Shown piece by piece: positions 8,666 through 18,389 of a stretch of 64,000 nt of DNA. The DNA is from Sphingomonas brevis (lineage in GTDB: Bacteria; Pseudomonadota; Alphaproteobacteria; Sphingomonadales; Sphingomonadaceae), in NCBI RefSeq assembly GCF_023516505.1, contig NZ_JAMGBB010000001.1, positions 124,001 to 188,000 on the forward strand, read 5' to 3'. The notes under the pieces were generated by a model that saw only the letters and a program-made list of their open reading frames with translations, was not told where the DNA came from and ran no database searches. The translations under genes were made by a program, and so were the position numbers. Positions within the stretch are counted from its first letter, which is position 1. Every line of letters starts with the position of its first letter.

Positions 8666-9592
8666 ATGCGCACTGGCGTGATCGCAAAGAAGATGGGGAT
8701 GACCCGCCTGTTCCAGGCGGACGGGCGCCATGTGCCCGTTACCGTTCTCCAGCTTGAAGACGTCCAGGTCATCGGCCGCCGCGAGATGGATTGCGACGGT
8801 TATACCGCAGTCCAGCTGGGCGCGGGCAAGGCCAAGGCGAAAAACGTCGCGAAGCCGCAGCGCGTCGCGTTCGGCAAGGCCGAGGTCGAGCCCAAGGCTC
8901 GCGTGGTCGAATTCCGCGTTGCCGAGGATGCTCTCCTCGATGTCGGCGCGACGATCAGCGCGGATCACTTCGTTGCCGGCCAGATGGTCGACATTTCGGG
9001 CGTGACCCAGGGCAAGGGCTTTGCCGGTGCGATGAAGCGCTGGGGCTTCGGCGGTCTTCGTGCAACCCACGGCGTGTCCGTGTCGCACCGTTCGCACGGT
9101 TCGACCGGTAACCGCCAGGATCCGGGCCGTGTCTTCAAGAACAAGAAGATGGCCGGCCACATGGGCGCCCGCAACCGCACCCAGCAGAACCTCGAGATCG
9201 TCCGCACGGACGCCGCTCGCGGCCTGCTGTTCGTCAAGGGTTCGGTGCCGGGTCACAAGGGTGGCTGGCTGACCGTTTCCGACGCGATCAAGCTGCCGCG
9301 CGACGAGCGCGCGCCTTACCCGGCGGGCCTCATCCAGGACGGCGTCGAGCTTGAGGTCGAGCACGCTCCGGCGGGCTTCGTCGATGACGCGGCGGTCCAC
9401 GAAATCCCGGCGCTCCCGAGCGACGAGGAAGTGAAGGCGATTGCCGCCGAGCAGGAAGCCGGTGCCCTTGAGGCCGAGGCTGCCGCTGCTGCGGAGGCGG
9501 AAGCTGCGGAGGCCCAGGCCGAAGCGACTGAAACTCAGAACTCCGACGCGGACGGCGACAAGCCCGACGCCGACGAGAGCAAGGAAGGCTAA
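8666..9592 (+). CDS. rplC: 50S ribosomal protein L3 with long acidic C-terminal tail
   Basis: 308 residues against about 210-240 in most bacteria. The L3 core ([14 protein letters not shown] through [45 protein letters not shown]) covers residues 1 to about 212. The remaining ~95 residues contain a run of Ala/Glu repeats from about 255 to 290 and an Asp/Glu/Lys end, predicted to be a charged helix or disordered. L3 reaches the peptidyl transferase centre and initiates 50S assembly. The tail is encoded in frame without interruption. It ends 3 bases before rplD. Confidence 0.97.
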   Translation: MRTGVIAKKMGMTRLFQADGRHVPVTVLQLEDVQVIGRREMDCDGYTAVQLGAGKAKAKNVAKPQRVAFGKAEVEPKARVVEFRVAEDALLDVGATISADHFVAGQMVDISGVTQGKGFAGAMKRWGFGGLRATHGVSVSHRSHGSTGNRQDPGRVFKNKKMAGHMGARNRTQQNLEIVRTDAARGLLFVKGSVPGHKGGWLTVSDAIKLPRDERAPYPAGLIQDGVELEVEHAPAGFVDDAAVHEIPALPSDEEVKAIAAEQEAGALEAEAAAAAEAEAAEAQAEATETQNSDADGDKPDADESKEG

Positions 9593-9595
9593 GCG

Positions 9596-10225
9596 ATGAA
9601 GGTCAAGGTTCAGACCCTCGACGCCAAGGCTGGCGGCGACATCCAGCTCGACGATGCCGTGTTCGGCGTCGAGCCGCGCGCCGACATCCTCCACCGGGTG
9701 GTGACCTGGCAGCTGGTCAACCGCCGCGCCCCGGCGCGTGCGGCTCGCGAGCGCTCGGACGTTGCCCGCACCGGCAAGAAGTTCGGCCGCCAAAAGGGTG
9801 GCGGTACTGCCCGCCATGGCGATCGCCGCGCTCCGATCTTTATCGGCGGCGGCAAGGCGCACGGCCCGCGTGCCCGCGTCTTCACCTCGAGCCTCAACAA
9901 GAAGGTTCGCGCACTCGGCCTGAAGATGGCGCTGTCGGCCAAGGCCAAGGGCGGTCAGCTGCTGGTCATCGACAATCTCGACATGGGCGAGGGTGCCAAG
10001 ACCAAGGCGCTCCAGGCCAAGCTGAGCAAGCTCGGTTTCGGCAAGACCGCGCTGGTGATCGACGGTGACGCGCTCAACGTCGGTTTCGCCCGCGCTTCGT
10101 CGAACCTGCAGGGCCTGAACCTGCTGCCGGCGGTTGGCGCCAACGTCTACGACATTATGCGCCACGAGACGCTGGTCCTGACCCGCGCCGCGGTCGAAAA
10201 GCTGGAGGCCCGGTTCAATGGCTAA
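9596..10225 (+). CDS. rplD: 50S ribosomal protein L4
   Basis: 209 residues with the conserved [13 protein letters not shown] and [19 protein letters not shown] segment, the extended loop that reaches the exit tunnel and is a macrolide-resistance hotspot. The first 3 codons follow the rplC stop by 3 bases. In gamma-proteobacteria L4 represses its own operon; no equivalent leader is provable here. Its last 8 bases overlap rplW. Confidence 0.97.
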   Translation: MKVKVQTLDAKAGGDIQLDDAVFGVEPRADILHRVVTWQLVNRRAPARAARERSDVARTGKKFGRQKGGGTARHGDRRAPIFIGGGKAHGPRARVFTSSLNKKVRALGLKMALSAKAKGGQLLVIDNLDMGEGAKTKALQAKLSKLGFGKTALVIDGDALNVGFARASSNLQGLNLLPAVGANVYDIMRHETLVLTRAAVEKLEARFNG

Positions 10226-10535
10226 GAAGCAGGCAGCAGCGGCGATCGACAATCGCCACTACGACATCGTGCTCGCGCCGCACATCACCGAGAAGTCGAC
10301 CATGTTGTCGGAGAATAACTCGGTCGTGTTCAAGGTCGCCGGCACCGCGTCGAAGCCCGAGATCAAGGCGGCCGTGGAAGCGCTGTTCGGCGTGACCGTG
10401 ACCGGCGTCAACACGATCGTCACGAAGGGCAAGACCAAGCGCTGGAAGGGTGCTCCCTACAAGCGTTCGGACGTCAAGAAAGCGATCGTGACGCTGGCCG
10501 AGGGCCAGTCGATCGACATCACGAGCGGGATCTAA
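10218..10535 (+). CDS. rplW: 50S ribosomal protein L23
   Basis: 105 residues. [16 protein letters not shown] and [19 protein letters not shown] are the family core. L23 lines the tunnel exit and is the docking site for trigger factor and SRP. Translation is coupled to rplD through an 8-base overlap. Length is normal. Confidence 0.97.
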   Translation: MAKKQAAAAIDNRHYDIVLAPHITEKSTMLSENNSVVFKVAGTASKPEIKAAVEALFGVTVTGVNTIVTKGKTKRWKGAPYKRSDVKKAIVTLAEGQSIDITSGI

Positions 10536-10540
10536 GGATC

Positions 10541-11377
10541 ATGGCACTCAAAGCATATAATCCGACGAGCCCGGCCCGCCGTGGCCTGATCCTCGTCGAC
10601 CGCAGCTCCCTGTGGAAGGGCAAGCCGGTCAAGAAGCTGACCGAGGGCAAGACCAAGACGGGTGGCCGCAACAACAAGGGTCATGTGACCTCGCGTGGCA
10701 TCGCCGGCGGTCACAAGCAGCGCTATCGCCTGGTCGACTTCAAGCGTCGTACCTGGGACGTCACCGCGACCGTCGAGCGCCTTGAGTATGACCCGAACCG
10801 CTCGGCGTTCATTGCCCTCATCACCTATGACGGTGGCGAGCAGGCCTACATCCTCGCGCCGCAGCGCCTTGCGCCCGGCGACAAGGTCGTGGCCGGCAAG
10901 AAGGTCGACGTGAAGCCCGGCAATGCGATGGAGATCGGCCAGATGCCGGTCGGCACCATCGTTCACAATGTCGAGCTCAAGCCCGGCAAGGGCGGCCAGA
11001 TCGCCCGCGCCGCCGGCACTTATGTGCAGGTCGTCGGCCGCGACAAGGGCATGGTCATCGTCCGCCTGAACTCGGGCGAGACGCGCTACATCCGCTCGGA
11101 CTGCATGGCGACCGTTGGCGCGGTGTCGAACCCCGACAACGCCAACACCAACCTCGCCAAGGCCGGCCGCAGCCGCTGGCTTGGCAAGCGCCCGCTGACC
11201 CGCGGCGTCGCCAAGAACCCGGTCGACCACCCGCATGGCGGTGGTGAAGGCCGGACCTCGGGCGGCCGCCACCCGGTCACCCCCTGGGGCAAGCCGACCA
11301 AGGGTGCCCGCACCCGTCACAACAAGGCGACCGACAAGTTCATTATCCGGTCGCGTCACGCGAAGAAGAAGGGCTAA
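10541..11377 (+). CDS. rplB: 50S ribosomal protein L2
   Basis: 278 residues. The conserved C-terminal block [17 protein letters not shown] contains the His required near the peptidyl transferase centre. The N-terminal part has [23 protein letters not shown]2 bridges subunits and is needed for 50S activity. It begins 5 bases after rplW and ends 5 bases before rpsS. Confidence 0.98.
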   Translation: MALKAYNPTSPARRGLILVDRSSLWKGKPVKKLTEGKTKTGGRNNKGHVTSRGIAGGHKQRYRLVDFKRRTWDVTATVERLEYDPNRSAFIALITYDGGEQAYILAPQRLAPGDKVVAGKKVDVKPGNAMEIGQMPVGTIVHNVELKPGKGGQIARAAGTYVQVVGRDKGMVIVRLNSGETRYIRSDCMATVGAVSNPDNANTNLAKAGRSRWLGKRPLTRGVAKNPVDHPHGGGEGRTSGGRHPVTPWGKPTKGARTRHNKATDKFIIRSRHAKKKG

Positions 11378-11382
11378 CCGAA

Positions 11383-11658
11383 ATGGCTCGTTCCATCTGG
11401 AAAGGTCCGTTCGTCGAACTGTCACTCCTGAAGAAGGCGGAAGCCGCTCAGGACAAGGGTGGCCGTGCGCCGATCAAGACCTGGTCGCGCCGCTCGACCA
11501 TCCTGCCGCAGTTCGTTGGCCTGACATTCAATGTCTACAACGGCCGCAAGTTCGTGCCGGTGTCGGTCAATGAAGACATGGTCGGCATGAAGCTCGGCGA
11601 GTTTGCGCCGACCCGCTTCTTCCCCGGCCACGCCGCCGACAAGAAGGGTAAGCGCTAA
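11383..11658 (+). CDS. rpsS: 30S ribosomal protein S19
   Basis: 91 residues, normal length: [11 protein letters not shown] at the start and GHKLGEF-type motif (here [24 protein letters not shown]) at the end. S19 sits in the 30S head next to S13 and the A-site finger. Its stop overlaps the rplV start by one base (TAATG). Confidence 0.98.
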   Translation: MARSIWKGPFVELSLLKKAEAAQDKGGRAPIKTWSRRSTILPQFVGLTFNVYNGRKFVPVSVNEDMVGMKLGEFAPTRFFPGHAADKKGKR

Positions 11659-12035
11659 TGTCGAAGCCCAAATCCCCCCGCAAGGTCGGCGACAAGGAAG
11701 CGCTCGCCGTCGGCACCATGATCCGTGGTTCGGCGCAGAAGCTCAACCTCGTCGCGGGCCTGATCCGCGGCCGTAAGGTCGAGGAAGCGCTCAACATCTT
11801 GAAGTTCTCGACCAAGGGCATGGCGCCCGAGGTGGCGAAGGTGCTCGCTTCGGCGGTGGCCAACGCCGAGAACAACCACAACCTCGACGTCGACGCGCTT
11901 GTCGTCAGCGAGGCGTCGGTCGGAAAGTCGATCACCATGAAGCGTTTCGCGACCCGCGCGCGCGGCCGCTCGACCCGCATCGAGAAGCCGTTCAGCCGCC
12001 TTCGCGTCGTCGTTCGCGAGCAGGAAGAAGCGTAA
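11658..12035 (+). CDS. rplV: 50S ribosomal protein L22
   Basis: 125 residues. [23 protein letters not shown] and the beta-hairpin region [24 protein letters not shown] identify it. The hairpin lines the exit tunnel opposite L4 and is a macrolide-resistance site. It shares single-base overlaps with rpsS and with rpsC, so the three are probably translated in a coupled manner. Confidence 0.97.
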   Translation: MSKPKSPRKVGDKEALAVGTMIRGSAQKLNLVAGLIRGRKVEEALNILKFSTKGMAPEVAKVLASAVANAENNHNLDVDALVVSEASVGKSITMKRFATRARGRSTRIEKPFSRLRVVVREQEEA

Positions 12036-12742
12036 TGGGTCAGAAATCGTCTCCCGTCGGCCTTCGTCTCCAGATCAACCGGACCTGGGACAGCCGCTGG
12101 TTCGCCGAAGGGCAGGACTATGGTCGCCTGCTGCTCGAGGACCTCAAGATGCGTCAGTTCATCTTCAAGACCCTGCCCCAGGCAGCGATCTCGAAGGTGG
12201 TGATCGAGCGCCCGGCCAAGCTGTGCCGCGTGTCGATCTATGCCGCTCGCCCCGGTGTCATCATCGGCAAGAAGGGCAGCGACATCGAGAAGCTGAAGAA
12301 GCTGCTCGGCAAGATGACCGACAGCGAAGTCAGCCTGAACATCGTCGAAATCCGCAAGCCGGAAGTCGACGCGCGCCTCGTCGCGCAGGGTGTCGCCGAC
12401 CAGCTTGAGCGCCGTATCGCTTTCCGCCGCGCGATGAAGCGTGCGGTGCAGTCCGCCCTCCGCCTTGGCGCGGAAGGCATCCGGATCACCTGCTCGGGCC
12501 GTCTCGGCGGCGCCGAAATCGCGCGTACCGAATGGTATCGCGAGGGCCGGGTTCCGCTGCACACGCTGCGCGGCAACGTCGATTATGCCGAGGCCCAGGC
12601 GCACACCGCTTACGGTGTCTGCGGCGTCAAGGTGTGGGTCTTCAAGGGTGAGATCCTCGGCCATGACCCGCTGGCGCAGGACCGGCTCATGATGGAAGCG
12701 CAGACTTCGGGCGTCCGCCCGGCGCGCGAAGATCGCCGCTAA
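12035..12742 (+). CDS. rpsC: 30S ribosomal protein S3
   Basis: 235 residues. The KH RNA-binding domain is seen at [18 protein letters not shown], followed by the C-terminal domain with [22 protein letters not shown]3 forms part of the mRNA entry channel and has helicase activity with S4 and S5. Normal length, coupled to rplV by one base. Confidence 0.98.
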   Translation: MGQKSSPVGLRLQINRTWDSRWFAEGQDYGRLLLEDLKMRQFIFKTLPQAAISKVVIERPAKLCRVSIYAARPGVIIGKKGSDIEKLKKLLGKMTDSEVSLNIVEIRKPEVDARLVAQGVADQLERRIAFRRAMKRAVQSALRLGAEGIRITCSGRLGGAEIARTEWYREGRVPLHTLRGNVDYAEAQAHTAYGVCGVKVWVFKGEILGHDPLAQDRLMMEAQTSGVRPAREDRR

Positions 12743-12754
12743 GGAACTGAAGAG

Positions 12755-13186
12755 ATGCTGCAACCAAAACGCACCAAGTTCCGCAAGGCCTTCAAGGGCC
12801 GCATCCACGGCAACGCCAAGGGTGGGACCGAGCTCAACTTCGGCTCGTTCGGCCTGAAGGCGATGGAGCCGGAGCGGATCACCGCGCGCCAGATCGAGGC
12901 GGCCCGCCGCGCGATCACGCGTCACATCCGCCGCCAGGGCCGCTTGTGGATCCGGATCTTCCCGGACGTGCCCGTGTCGTCGAAGCCGGCCGAAGTCCGC
13001 ATGGGCTCGGGCAAGGGCTCGCCGGAATTCTGGGTCGCTCGCGTCAAGCCGGGCCGCATCCTGTTCGAGCTGGACGGCGTCCCCGGCCATCTCGCCAAAG
13101 TCGCCTTCGAGCGCGCGGCCGAAAAGCTGCCGATCAAGGTCAAGGTCGTCGCCCGCCTGGGTGAAACGATGGTTGAGGAAGACTGA
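12755..13186 (+). CDS. rplP: 50S ribosomal protein L16
   Basis: 143 residues, starting [16 protein letters not shown]. The [20 protein letters not shown] loop contacts A-site tRNA. The conserved Arg of RMGSGKG aligns with Arg81 of E. coli, the residue hydroxylated by YcfD, though no such enzyme is visible here. It starts 12 bases after rpsC and ends 2 bases before rpmC. Confidence 0.97.
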   Translation: MLQPKRTKFRKAFKGRIHGNAKGGTELNFGSFGLKAMEPERITARQIEAARRAITRHIRRQGRLWIRIFPDVPVSSKPAEVRMGSGKGSPEFWVARVKPGRILFELDGVPGHLAKVAFERAAEKLPIKVKVVARLGETMVEED

Positions 13187-13188
13187 TC

Positions 13189-13395
13189 ATGGCCAAGAAG
13201 GAAAACCTGGTTGTGAAAACCGACGATCAGCTGGCGACCCAGCTGTCGGACCTGAAGCGCGAGCAGTTCAACCTGCGCTTCCAGTCCGCCACCAACCAGC
13301 TCGAGAAGCCGAGCCGGGTGCGCGAAGTTCGCCGCACCATCGCCCGGATCAAGACGCTGCAGTCCGACCGCGTTCGCGCGGCGGCCAAGGCGTAA
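13189..13395 (+). CDS. rpmC: 50S ribosomal protein L29
   Basis: 68 residues forming the two-helix hairpin: [39 protein letters not shown]29 sits beside L23 at the tunnel exit. The start ATG follows the rplP stop by 2 bases (TGATCATG). No unusual feature. Confidence 0.97.
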   Translation: MAKKENLVVKTDDQLATQLSDLKREQFNLRFQSATNQLEKPSRVREVRRTIARIKTLQSDRVRAAAKA

Positions 13396-13407
13396 GGAGT
13401 ATTTGAG

Positions 13408-13779
13408 ATGCCGAAGCGCGTCCTCACTGGCACCGTGGTGTCGGACAAGGGTGACAAGACGGTCGTGGTCCGCGTCGAGCGGCGGGTGAAGCACCCGCTC
13501 TATGGCAAGATCATCAAGCTGTCGAAGAAGTATCACGCCCACGACGAAGGCAATGCCTTCAAGGCGGGCGAGCAGGTGCGCATCCAAGAATGCGCCCCGG
13601 TTTCGAAGCTGAAGAGCTGGACCGTGCTCGAACGGATCGGCGCCGCCCCGGTGGCAGTCGACGAGATCGCCGACGTGGACACCTCGAAGCCGGTGACCGA
13701 GCCCAAGGCTGCGAAGCCGGCGGCAAAGAAGGCAGCCAAGGGCAAGGCGAAGGCCGAACCCGAAGCAGCCGACGCATAA
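13408..13779 (+). CDS. rpsQ: 30S ribosomal protein S17 with basic C-terminal extension
   Basis: 123 residues against about 80-90 in most bacteria. The OB-fold core ([21 protein letters not shown] through [15 protein letters not shown]) ends near residue 85. The rest continues through a short acidic linker ([10 protein letters not shown]) into a Lys/Ala/Pro-rich tail ([23 protein letters not shown]). S17 binds h7 and h11 of 16S rRNA early in assembly. The tail resembles the C-terminal tails of other proteins here and is probably disordered. Confidence 0.96.
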   Translation: MPKRVLTGTVVSDKGDKTVVVRVERRVKHPLYGKIIKLSKKYHAHDEGNAFKAGEQVRIQECAPVSKLKSWTVLERIGAAPVAVDEIADVDTSKPVTEPKAAKPAAKKAAKGKAKAEPEAADA

Positions 13780-13794
13780 GGAAGGACTGAACTC

Positions 13795-14163
13795 ATGATC
13801 CAGATGCAGTCCAACCTCGAGGTTGCCGACAACAGCGGAGCCAAGCGCGTCCAGTGCATCAAGGTGCTGGGCGGCTCGAAGCGCCGTACCGCCGGCGTCG
13901 GCGACATCATCGTCGTCAGCGTCAAGGAAGCGGCGCCGCGCGGCCGTGTGAAGAAGGGCGACGTTCACCGTGCGGTGATCGTTCGCACCGCCAAGGACAT
14001 CCGCCGTCCCGACGGTTCGGTGATCCGCTTCGACACCAATGCGGCGGTGCTTGTGAACAAGAATGAAGAGCCGATCGGCACCCGTATCTTCGGGCCGGTG
14101 GTTCGCGAACTGCGCGCGCGGAAGCATATGAAGATCATTTCGCTCGCGCCGGAGGTGCTGTGA
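13795..14163 (+). CDS. rplN: 50S ribosomal protein L14
   Basis: 122 residues, normal length. [27 protein letters not shown] and the [11 protein letters not shown] end are diagnostic. L14 lies at the subunit interface and is the anchor for ribosome silencing factor RsfS. Its stop overlaps the start of rplX (TGATG). Confidence 0.98.
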   Translation: MIQMQSNLEVADNSGAKRVQCIKVLGGSKRRTAGVGDIIVVSVKEAAPRGRVKKGDVHRAVIVRTAKDIRRPDGSVIRFDTNAAVLVNKNEEPIGTRIFGPVVRELRARKHMKIISLAPEVL

Positions 14164-14483
14164 TGTCGGCCGCGAAGATCCGCAAGGGTGACAAGGTCGT
14201 GGTCCTGTCGGGCCGCGACAAGGGCAAGACCGGCGAAGTGATTTCGTCGATGCCCAAGGAAAGCAAGGTAATCGTCGCCGGCGTCAACGTCGCGACGCGC
14301 CATCGCAAGCCGTCGCAGGTGAATCCGCAGGGCGGCCTCGAGCGTAGGGAAGCGCCGTTGCACGTGTCGAAGGTCGCGATTGCCGACCCGAAGACCGGCA
14401 AGCCGACCCGCGTTCGGTTCGAAACTCGTGGGGACAAGAAGGTCCGTGTGGCCGCCAAGTCCGGGGAGCTGATCAATGGCTGA
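14163..14483 (+). CDS. rplX: 50S ribosomal protein L24
   Basis: 106 residues starting at ATG 14163, chosen over the GTG at 14160 because it is the second codon of the coupled TGATG junction. The KOW motif [22 protein letters not shown] is at residues ~5-26. L24 is an early 50S assembly initiator. It overlaps rplE by 8 bases. Confidence 0.96.
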   Translation: MSAAKIRKGDKVVVLSGRDKGKTGEVISSMPKESKVIVAGVNVATRHRKPSQVNPQGGLERREAPLHVSKVAIADPKTGKPTRVRFETRGDKKVRVAAKSGELING

Positions 14484-15054
14484 TGCGAAATATACTCCGC
14501 GTCTGCGCAAGGATTATGACGAGCGCATCGCCAAGGCGATGACCGAGAAGTTCGGCTACAAGAATGCTCTTGAAGTGCCGAAGCTCGAAAAGATCGTCAT
14601 CAACATGGGCGTCGGCGAGGCGACCCAGGACAAGAAGAAGGTCGAAGCCGCTGCTGGCGAGATGGAAAAAATCTCGGGCCAGAAGCCGGTGATCACCAAG
14701 GCGAAGAAGTCGATCGCTCAGTTCAAGCTGCGCGAAGGCATGCCGATCGGTTGCAAGGTCACCTTGCGCCGCGAGCGCATGTACGAGTTTCTCGACCGCC
14801 TGGTGACGATCGCTCTTCCGCGCGTCCGCGACTTCCGCGGCTTGAACCCGAAGTCGTTCGACGGCCGCGGCAACTACGCGATGGGTCTCAAGGAACAGAT
14901 CGTGTTCCCGGAGATCAACTATGACCAGATCGAAAAGGTCCGGGGCATGGACATCATCATCACCACGACCGCGAACACGGACGAGGAAGCGCGCGAACTT
15001 CTGCGCCTCTTCAATTTCCCGTTCCCGGCCGAAGCAGAAAAGGCGGCCGCGTAA
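14476..15054 (+). CDS. rplE: 50S ribosomal protein L5
   Basis: 192 residues. Signatures are [20 protein letters not shown] and [35 protein letters not shown]5 binds 5S rRNA and contacts P-site tRNA. A short Ala-rich tail (PAEAEKAAA) makes it about 10 residues longer than E. coli L5. Translation overlaps rplX. Confidence 0.97.
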   Translation: MADAKYTPRLRKDYDERIAKAMTEKFGYKNALEVPKLEKIVINMGVGEATQDKKKVEAAAGEMEKISGQKPVITKAKKSIAQFKLREGMPIGCKVTLRRERMYEFLDRLVTIALPRVRDFRGLNPKSFDGRGNYAMGLKEQIVFPEINYDQIEKVRGMDIIITTTANTDEEARELLRLFNFPFPAEAEKAAA

Positions 15055-15077
15055 GCGGCCTCAGGAGAACTTAAGTC

Positions 15078-15383
15078 ATGGCGAAACTGAGTTCCGTGAA
15101 CAAGAACGAGCGTCGCAAGAAGCTCGTCGCGAAAACCGCGGCGAAGCGGGCGAAGCTCAAGGCAATTGCGAACGATCAGTCGGTCGATGAGACCGAGCGC
15201 CTGATCGCGCGCCTGAAGATGGCCGAGCTGCCGCGTAACGGCAACCCGACCCGCATCCGCAACCGCTGCGAGCTGACTGGCCGTTCGCGGGGATATTATC
15301 GCAAGTTCCGCCTGTCGCGGATCATGCTTCGGGAAATGGGCAACAAGGGCCTGATTCCCGGTCTGACTAAGTCGAGCTGGTAA
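15078..15383 (+). CDS. rpsN: 30S ribosomal protein S14 (zinc-free type)
   Basis: 101 residues, the long form without the CxxC zinc ribbon: the region reads [27 protein letters not shown]. This long zinc-independent form is typical of proteobacteria and unrelated to zinc-starvation paralogs. S14 is a late 30S head protein. A GGAG ribosome binding site precedes it, 23 bases after rplE. Confidence 0.97.
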   Translation: MAKLSSVNKNERRKKLVAKTAAKRAKLKAIANDQSVDETERLIARLKMAELPRNGNPTRIRNRCELTGRSRGYYRKFRLSRIMLREMGNKGLIPGLTKSSW

Positions 15384-15393
15384 GGGTTCGAAG

Positions 15394-15789
15394 ATGCCGA
15401 TGACCGATCCACTGGGTGATATGCTCACCCGCATCCGCAACGGCCAGCAGGCGCGCAAGGATAGCATCCTTACGCCGGCGTCGAAGCTTCGTGCCCATGT
15501 GCTCGATGTGCTTCAGCGCGAAGGCTATATCCGCGGTTATTCCGAAGAAGAGCTCGCCGGCCAGAAGGGCCTGCGCATCGAGCTTAAATATTTCGAGGGC
15601 CAGCCCGCGATCCAGCACCTGGCTCGCGTGTCGAAACCGGGCCGCCGCGTCTATTCGGGCGCTCGCGAGCTCCCGCGCATTCGCAACGGGCTGGGCATCA
15701 CCATCGTGTCGACGCCTCGCGGCGTTCTGTCGGACGCGGAAGCGCGCGACCAGAATGTCGGCGGCGAAGTGCTGGCGGAGGTGTTCTAA
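15394..15789 (+). CDS. rpsH: 30S ribosomal protein S8
   Basis: 131 residues: [18 protein letters not shown] at the start and [33 protein letters not shown] at the end. S8 binds the central domain of 16S rRNA and is the spc-operon repressor in E. coli. No matching mRNA site is demonstrable here. It overlaps rplF by one base. Confidence 0.98.
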   Translation: MPMTDPLGDMLTRIRNGQQARKDSILTPASKLRAHVLDVLQREGYIRGYSEEELAGQKGLRIELKYFEGQPAIQHLARVSKPGRRVYSGARELPRIRNGLGITIVSTPRGVLSDAEARDQNVGGEVLAEVF

Positions 15790-16325
15790 TGTCCCGCATT
15801 GGTAAGAAGCCGGTCGCAACGCCTGCTGGCGTCACCGCGACCATCGAAGGCCAGACGCTGACGGTGAAGGGCCCCAAGGGCACGCTGTCGATGCAGCTGC
15901 TCGACGATCTCGTGAAATATGAGGTTGGCGAGGGTGAGATCCGTGTGACTCCGCTGGTCGACGCGCAGCGCAACCGCGCCGCGTGGGGCATGCAGCGCAC
16001 CAACGTGCAAAACCTTGTGACCGGTGTCACCGAAGGGTTCAGCAAGGTGCTGGAAATCACCGGCGTCGGCTACCGCGCACAGGCCCAGGGCAAAAACCTG
16101 AAGCTTCAGCTCGGCTACAGCCACGACGTCAACGTCGCTGTTCCGGAAGGGCTTGAGGTCAAGACCCCCGACAACACGACGGTCGAAATCAGCGGCATCG
16201 ACCGGCAGAAGGTCGGTCAGCTGGCCGCCGAGATCCGCCGCTGGCGCAAGCCGGAGCCCTACAAGGGCAAGGGCATCAAATATCGCGGCGAGTATATCTT
16301 CCGCAAAGAAGGCAAGAAGAAGTAA
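15789..16325 (+). CDS. rplF: 50S ribosomal protein L6
   Basis: 178 residues, normal length. The C-terminal rRNA-binding motif reads [20 protein letters not shown], preceded by the second L6 repeat. L6 lies near the factor-binding site beside the L7/L12 stalk base. Start coupled to rpsH (TAATG). Confidence 0.98.
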   Translation: MSRIGKKPVATPAGVTATIEGQTLTVKGPKGTLSMQLLDDLVKYEVGEGEIRVTPLVDAQRNRAAWGMQRTNVQNLVTGVTEGFSKVLEITGVGYRAQAQGKNLKLQLGYSHDVNVAVPEGLEVKTPDNTTVEISGIDRQKVGQLAAEIRRWRKPEPYKGKGIKYRGEYIFRKEGKKK

Positions 16326-16328
16326 GCC

Positions 16329-16682
16329 ATGGCGAAACTCTCTCTCTTCGATCGCCGCCGGCGCCGGGTTCGCTCCGCGCTGCGTGCGCGTGCCGCGGGC
16401 AAGCCCCGCCTGTCGGTCCACCGTTCGGGCAGGCACATCTATGCCCAGGTCATCGACGATGCCGCCGGCAAGACGATTGTCGCGGCCTCGACCCTCGACA
16501 AGGACATCAAGGGCAAGACCGGCGCGACCCGCGACGGCGCTGCCGAGGTGGGCAAGGCCCTGGCCGAGCGCGCCAAGAAGGCGGGCGTGTCCGCGGTCGT
16601 GTTCGATCGTGGCGGCTTCCTGTTCCATGGCCGGGTGAAGGCCCTGGCCGATGCCGCCCGCGAAGGCGGATTGGAGTTCTAA
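16329..16682 (+). CDS. rplR: 50S ribosomal protein L18
   Basis: 117 residues with [24 protein letters not shown] segment (here [20 protein letters not shown]) and [26 protein letters not shown] at the end. L18 with L5 and L25 packs on 5S rRNA. The stop is immediately followed by the rpsE start. Confidence 0.97.
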   Translation: MAKLSLFDRRRRRVRSALRARAAGKPRLSVHRSGRHIYAQVIDDAAGKTIVAASTLDKDIKGKTGATRDGAAEVGKALAERAKKAGVSAVVFDRGGFLFHGRVKALADAAREGGLEF

Positions 16683-17423
16683 ATGGCTGACGAAAACGAA
16701 ACCCCGCAGGTTGACGCCGCTCCGGAAGCAGCGGTTGAGGCGCCTGCCGAAGCCGCACCTGCTCCGGAAGCCCGCGAAGGCCGTGGCCCGCGTGGCGGCC
16801 GTGGCCGTGGCGGCGGTGGACGCGACAATCGTGGTGGCAACCGTGGCCGTCGCGACGACCGTCGTGGCAACCGTGACGAGGAAGGTGGCGAGGAGCTGAT
16901 CGAGAAACTCGTCCACATCAATCGCGTGTCGAAGACGGTGAAGGGCGGCAAGCGCTTTGGCTTTGCCGCGCTGGTCGTCGTCGGCGACGGCAAGGGCCGG
17001 GCCGGTTTCGGTCACGGCAAGGCACGCGAAGTGCCGGAAGCCATCAGCAAGGCGACTGCTGCAGCGAAGAAGGCGATGATCCGCGTTCCGCTGCGCGACG
17101 GCCGCACGCTGCACCATGACGGCCGTGGCCACTTTGGCGCCGGCAAGGTCGCGGTTCGCGCCGCTCCGGCCGGTACCGGCATCATCGCCGGCGGTCCGAT
17201 GCGCGCCGTATTCGAAAGCCTTGGAGTCCACGACGTGGTCACCAAGTCGGTCGGCACGTCCAACCCTTACAACATGATCCGGGCGACCTTTGAGGCGCTC
17301 AAGGACCAGACCAGCCCGCGCTCGGTGGCGCAGCGCCGTGGCAAGAAGGTTTCCGACCTTCTCGGGCGTGGCGGCATGGACAAGGGCGAGGCGGAAGCGA
17401 CCGCCGAAGCGGTCACGGAGTAA
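16683..17423 (+). CDS. rpsE: 30S ribosomal protein S5 with RGG-rich N-terminal extension
   Basis: 246 residues against ~166 in E. coli. The S5 core starts near residue 70 ([20 protein letters not shown]) and runs through the dsRBD-like domain and the conserved [10 protein letters not shown] end. Residues 1-33 are acidic Ala/Pro/Glu, and residues 33-66 are Arg/Gly-rich ([19 protein letters not shown]...). Such RGG tracts bind RNA. S5 lies by the mRNA entry channel and the spectinomycin site, so the N-terminal arm may reach the solvent face or mRNA. No frameshift is seen at the boundary. Confidence 0.96.
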   Translation: MADENETPQVDAAPEAAVEAPAEAAPAPEAREGRGPRGGRGRGGGGRDNRGGNRGRRDDRRGNRDEEGGEELIEKLVHINRVSKTVKGGKRFGFAALVVVGDGKGRAGFGHGKAREVPEAISKATAAAKKAMIRVPLRDGRTLHHDGRGHFGAGKVAVRAAPAGTGIIAGGPMRAVFESLGVHDVVTKSVGTSNPYNMIRATFEALKDQTSPRSVAQRRGKKVSDLLGRGGMDKGEAEATAEAVTE

Positions 17424-17429
17424 GCTTCA

Positions 17430-17609
17430 ATGTCGAAGATCAAGATCACCCAGACCGGATCGCCGATCCGCCGTCACAAGACCCAGCGGGCGACCCTCGT
17501 TGGCCTGGGCCTCAACAAGATGCATCGCACGGTTGAGGTCGAAGCCACGCCGGAAGTGCTCGGCCAGGTGCGCAAGGTCGCGCACCTTGTGAAGGTGGCA
17601 GACGCCTAA
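17430..17609 (+). CDS. rpmD: 50S ribosomal protein L30
   Basis: 59 residues, translated directly from ATG 17430 to TAA 17609: [17 protein letters not shown] continuing through [17 protein letters not shown] and ending LVKVADA. This is the ferredoxin-like L30 of normal bacterial length. It is in the conserved spc position between rpsE and rplO, 6 bases after rpsE. It is followed by a repeat pair rather than directly by rplO. Confidence 0.96.
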   Translation: MSKIKITQTGSPIRRHKTQRATLVGLGLNKMHRTVEVEATPEVLGQVRKVAHLVKVADA

Positions 17610-17618
17610 GCGTCCGTC

Positions 17619-17705
17619 ATCCCAGCGAAGGCTGGGATCCATTCCGGCAGGCGCGAAACGGAATTGGGCCAAAGCGACTAACTGGACCCCAGCCTACGCT
17701 GGGGT
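17619..17705. repeat. Pair of REP-like palindromes inside the spc operon
   Basis: Two near-perfect stem-loops face each other in the rpmD-rplO gap: ATCCCAGC-GAAG-GCTGGGAT (17619-17638) and ACCCCAGC-CTAC-GCTGGGGT (17686-17705). Each has 8-base arms and a 4-base loop, and both share CCCAGC/GCTGGG. The paired arrangement is that of bacterial interspersed mosaic elements. They fill most of the 117-base gap and may affect mRNA stability or rplO translation. Confidence 0.8.
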
Positions 17706-17726
17706 TCGCTACAGCGAGTGCAAGAC

Positions 17727-18287
17727 ATGACCATCAAGATCAACGAACTCCGCGACAATCCGGGTGCCCGCAAGGGCCGGGTTCGCGTCGGCCGCGGCAT
17801 TGGCTCGGGCCTGGGCAAAACTGCCGGGCGCGGCCAGAAGGGCCAGAAGAGCCGCTCGGGCGTTTCCGTGAAGGGCTTCGAAGGCGGCCAGATGCCGCTG
17901 CACATGCGGTTGCCGAAGCGCGGCTTCAACAACATCTTCGCCAAGGACTATTCCGAGGTGAACCTGGGCGCGATCCAGAAGCTGATCGACGCCGGCAAGC
18001 TCGACGCCAAGAAGCTGCTCGACCATGACGCGCTGAAGGCCGCGGGCCTGGCGCGCGGCGGCAAGGACGGCGTCCGCCTGCTCGGCAAGGGCGAGTTCAA
18101 GGCCAAGGCCAGCTTCAAGGTCGCCGGCGTGTCGAAGTCGGCGCGCGAGGCGGTCGAAAAGGCCGGTGGCAGCATCGAGGTCCTCGAGAAGAAGGACTCC
18201 GCCGCGCTGGCCGCCGCGAAGAAGGGCAAGGCTCGCGAGACGCGGTTGGCCGACAAGGCTGCCAAAAACGCCGAGAAGAAGGCTTAA
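17727..18287 (+). CDS. rplO: 50S ribosomal protein L15 with lysine-rich C-terminal extension
   Basis: 186 residues from ATG 17727 ([24 protein letters not shown]). A GTG at 17718 is also in frame but gives an atypical start. The glycine-rich N-terminus ([24 protein letters not shown]) and [16 protein letters not shown] are diagnostic. It is about 40 residues longer than E. coli L15; the additional part is Lys/Ala-rich ([25 protein letters not shown]). No clear ribosome binding site; initiation may rely on the repeat-bounded leader. Confidence 0.95.
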   Translation: MTIKINELRDNPGARKGRVRVGRGIGSGLGKTAGRGQKGQKSRSGVSVKGFEGGQMPLHMRLPKRGFNNIFAKDYSEVNLGAIQKLIDAGKLDAKKLLDHDALKAAGLARGGKDGVRLLGKGEFKAKASFKVAGVSKSAREAVEKAGGSIEVLEKKDSAALAAAKKGKARETRLADKAAKNAEKKA

Positions 18288-18336
18288 GGCCATTTATCGC
18301 AAAGGGCTTCGCAACGGCCTTCGAGTGACTATATCG

Positions 18337-18376
18337 GGCGGCGGGGGGCAACGGGCCCGTCGCCGCCTGACTTTTT
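18337..18376 (+). terminator. Hairpin with T-run between rplO and secY
   Basis: GGCGGCG (18337-18343) and CGCCGCC (18361-18367) pair perfectly, with additional internal G/C pairing across CAACG. CTTTTTC with five Ts starts 4 bases after the stem. This is an intrinsic-terminator-like element about 14 bases before the secY ATG. Full termination would cut secY and adk from the ribosomal transcript, so partial attenuation or an antitermination mechanism is more likely. Confidence 0.5.
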
Positions 18377-18389
18377 CTAGGGATCATTA

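Noticed and set aside
8480-10252. 590-codon open frame on the minus strand across rplC and rplD
   Set aside because: It is antisense to well-conserved ribosomal genes; high GC content leaves long open frames opposite them. No known domain is seen in it.
15786-17231. Minus-strand frame opposite rplF, rplR and rpsE
   Set aside because: Overlaps three real genes completely, and has no motif or ribosome binding site.
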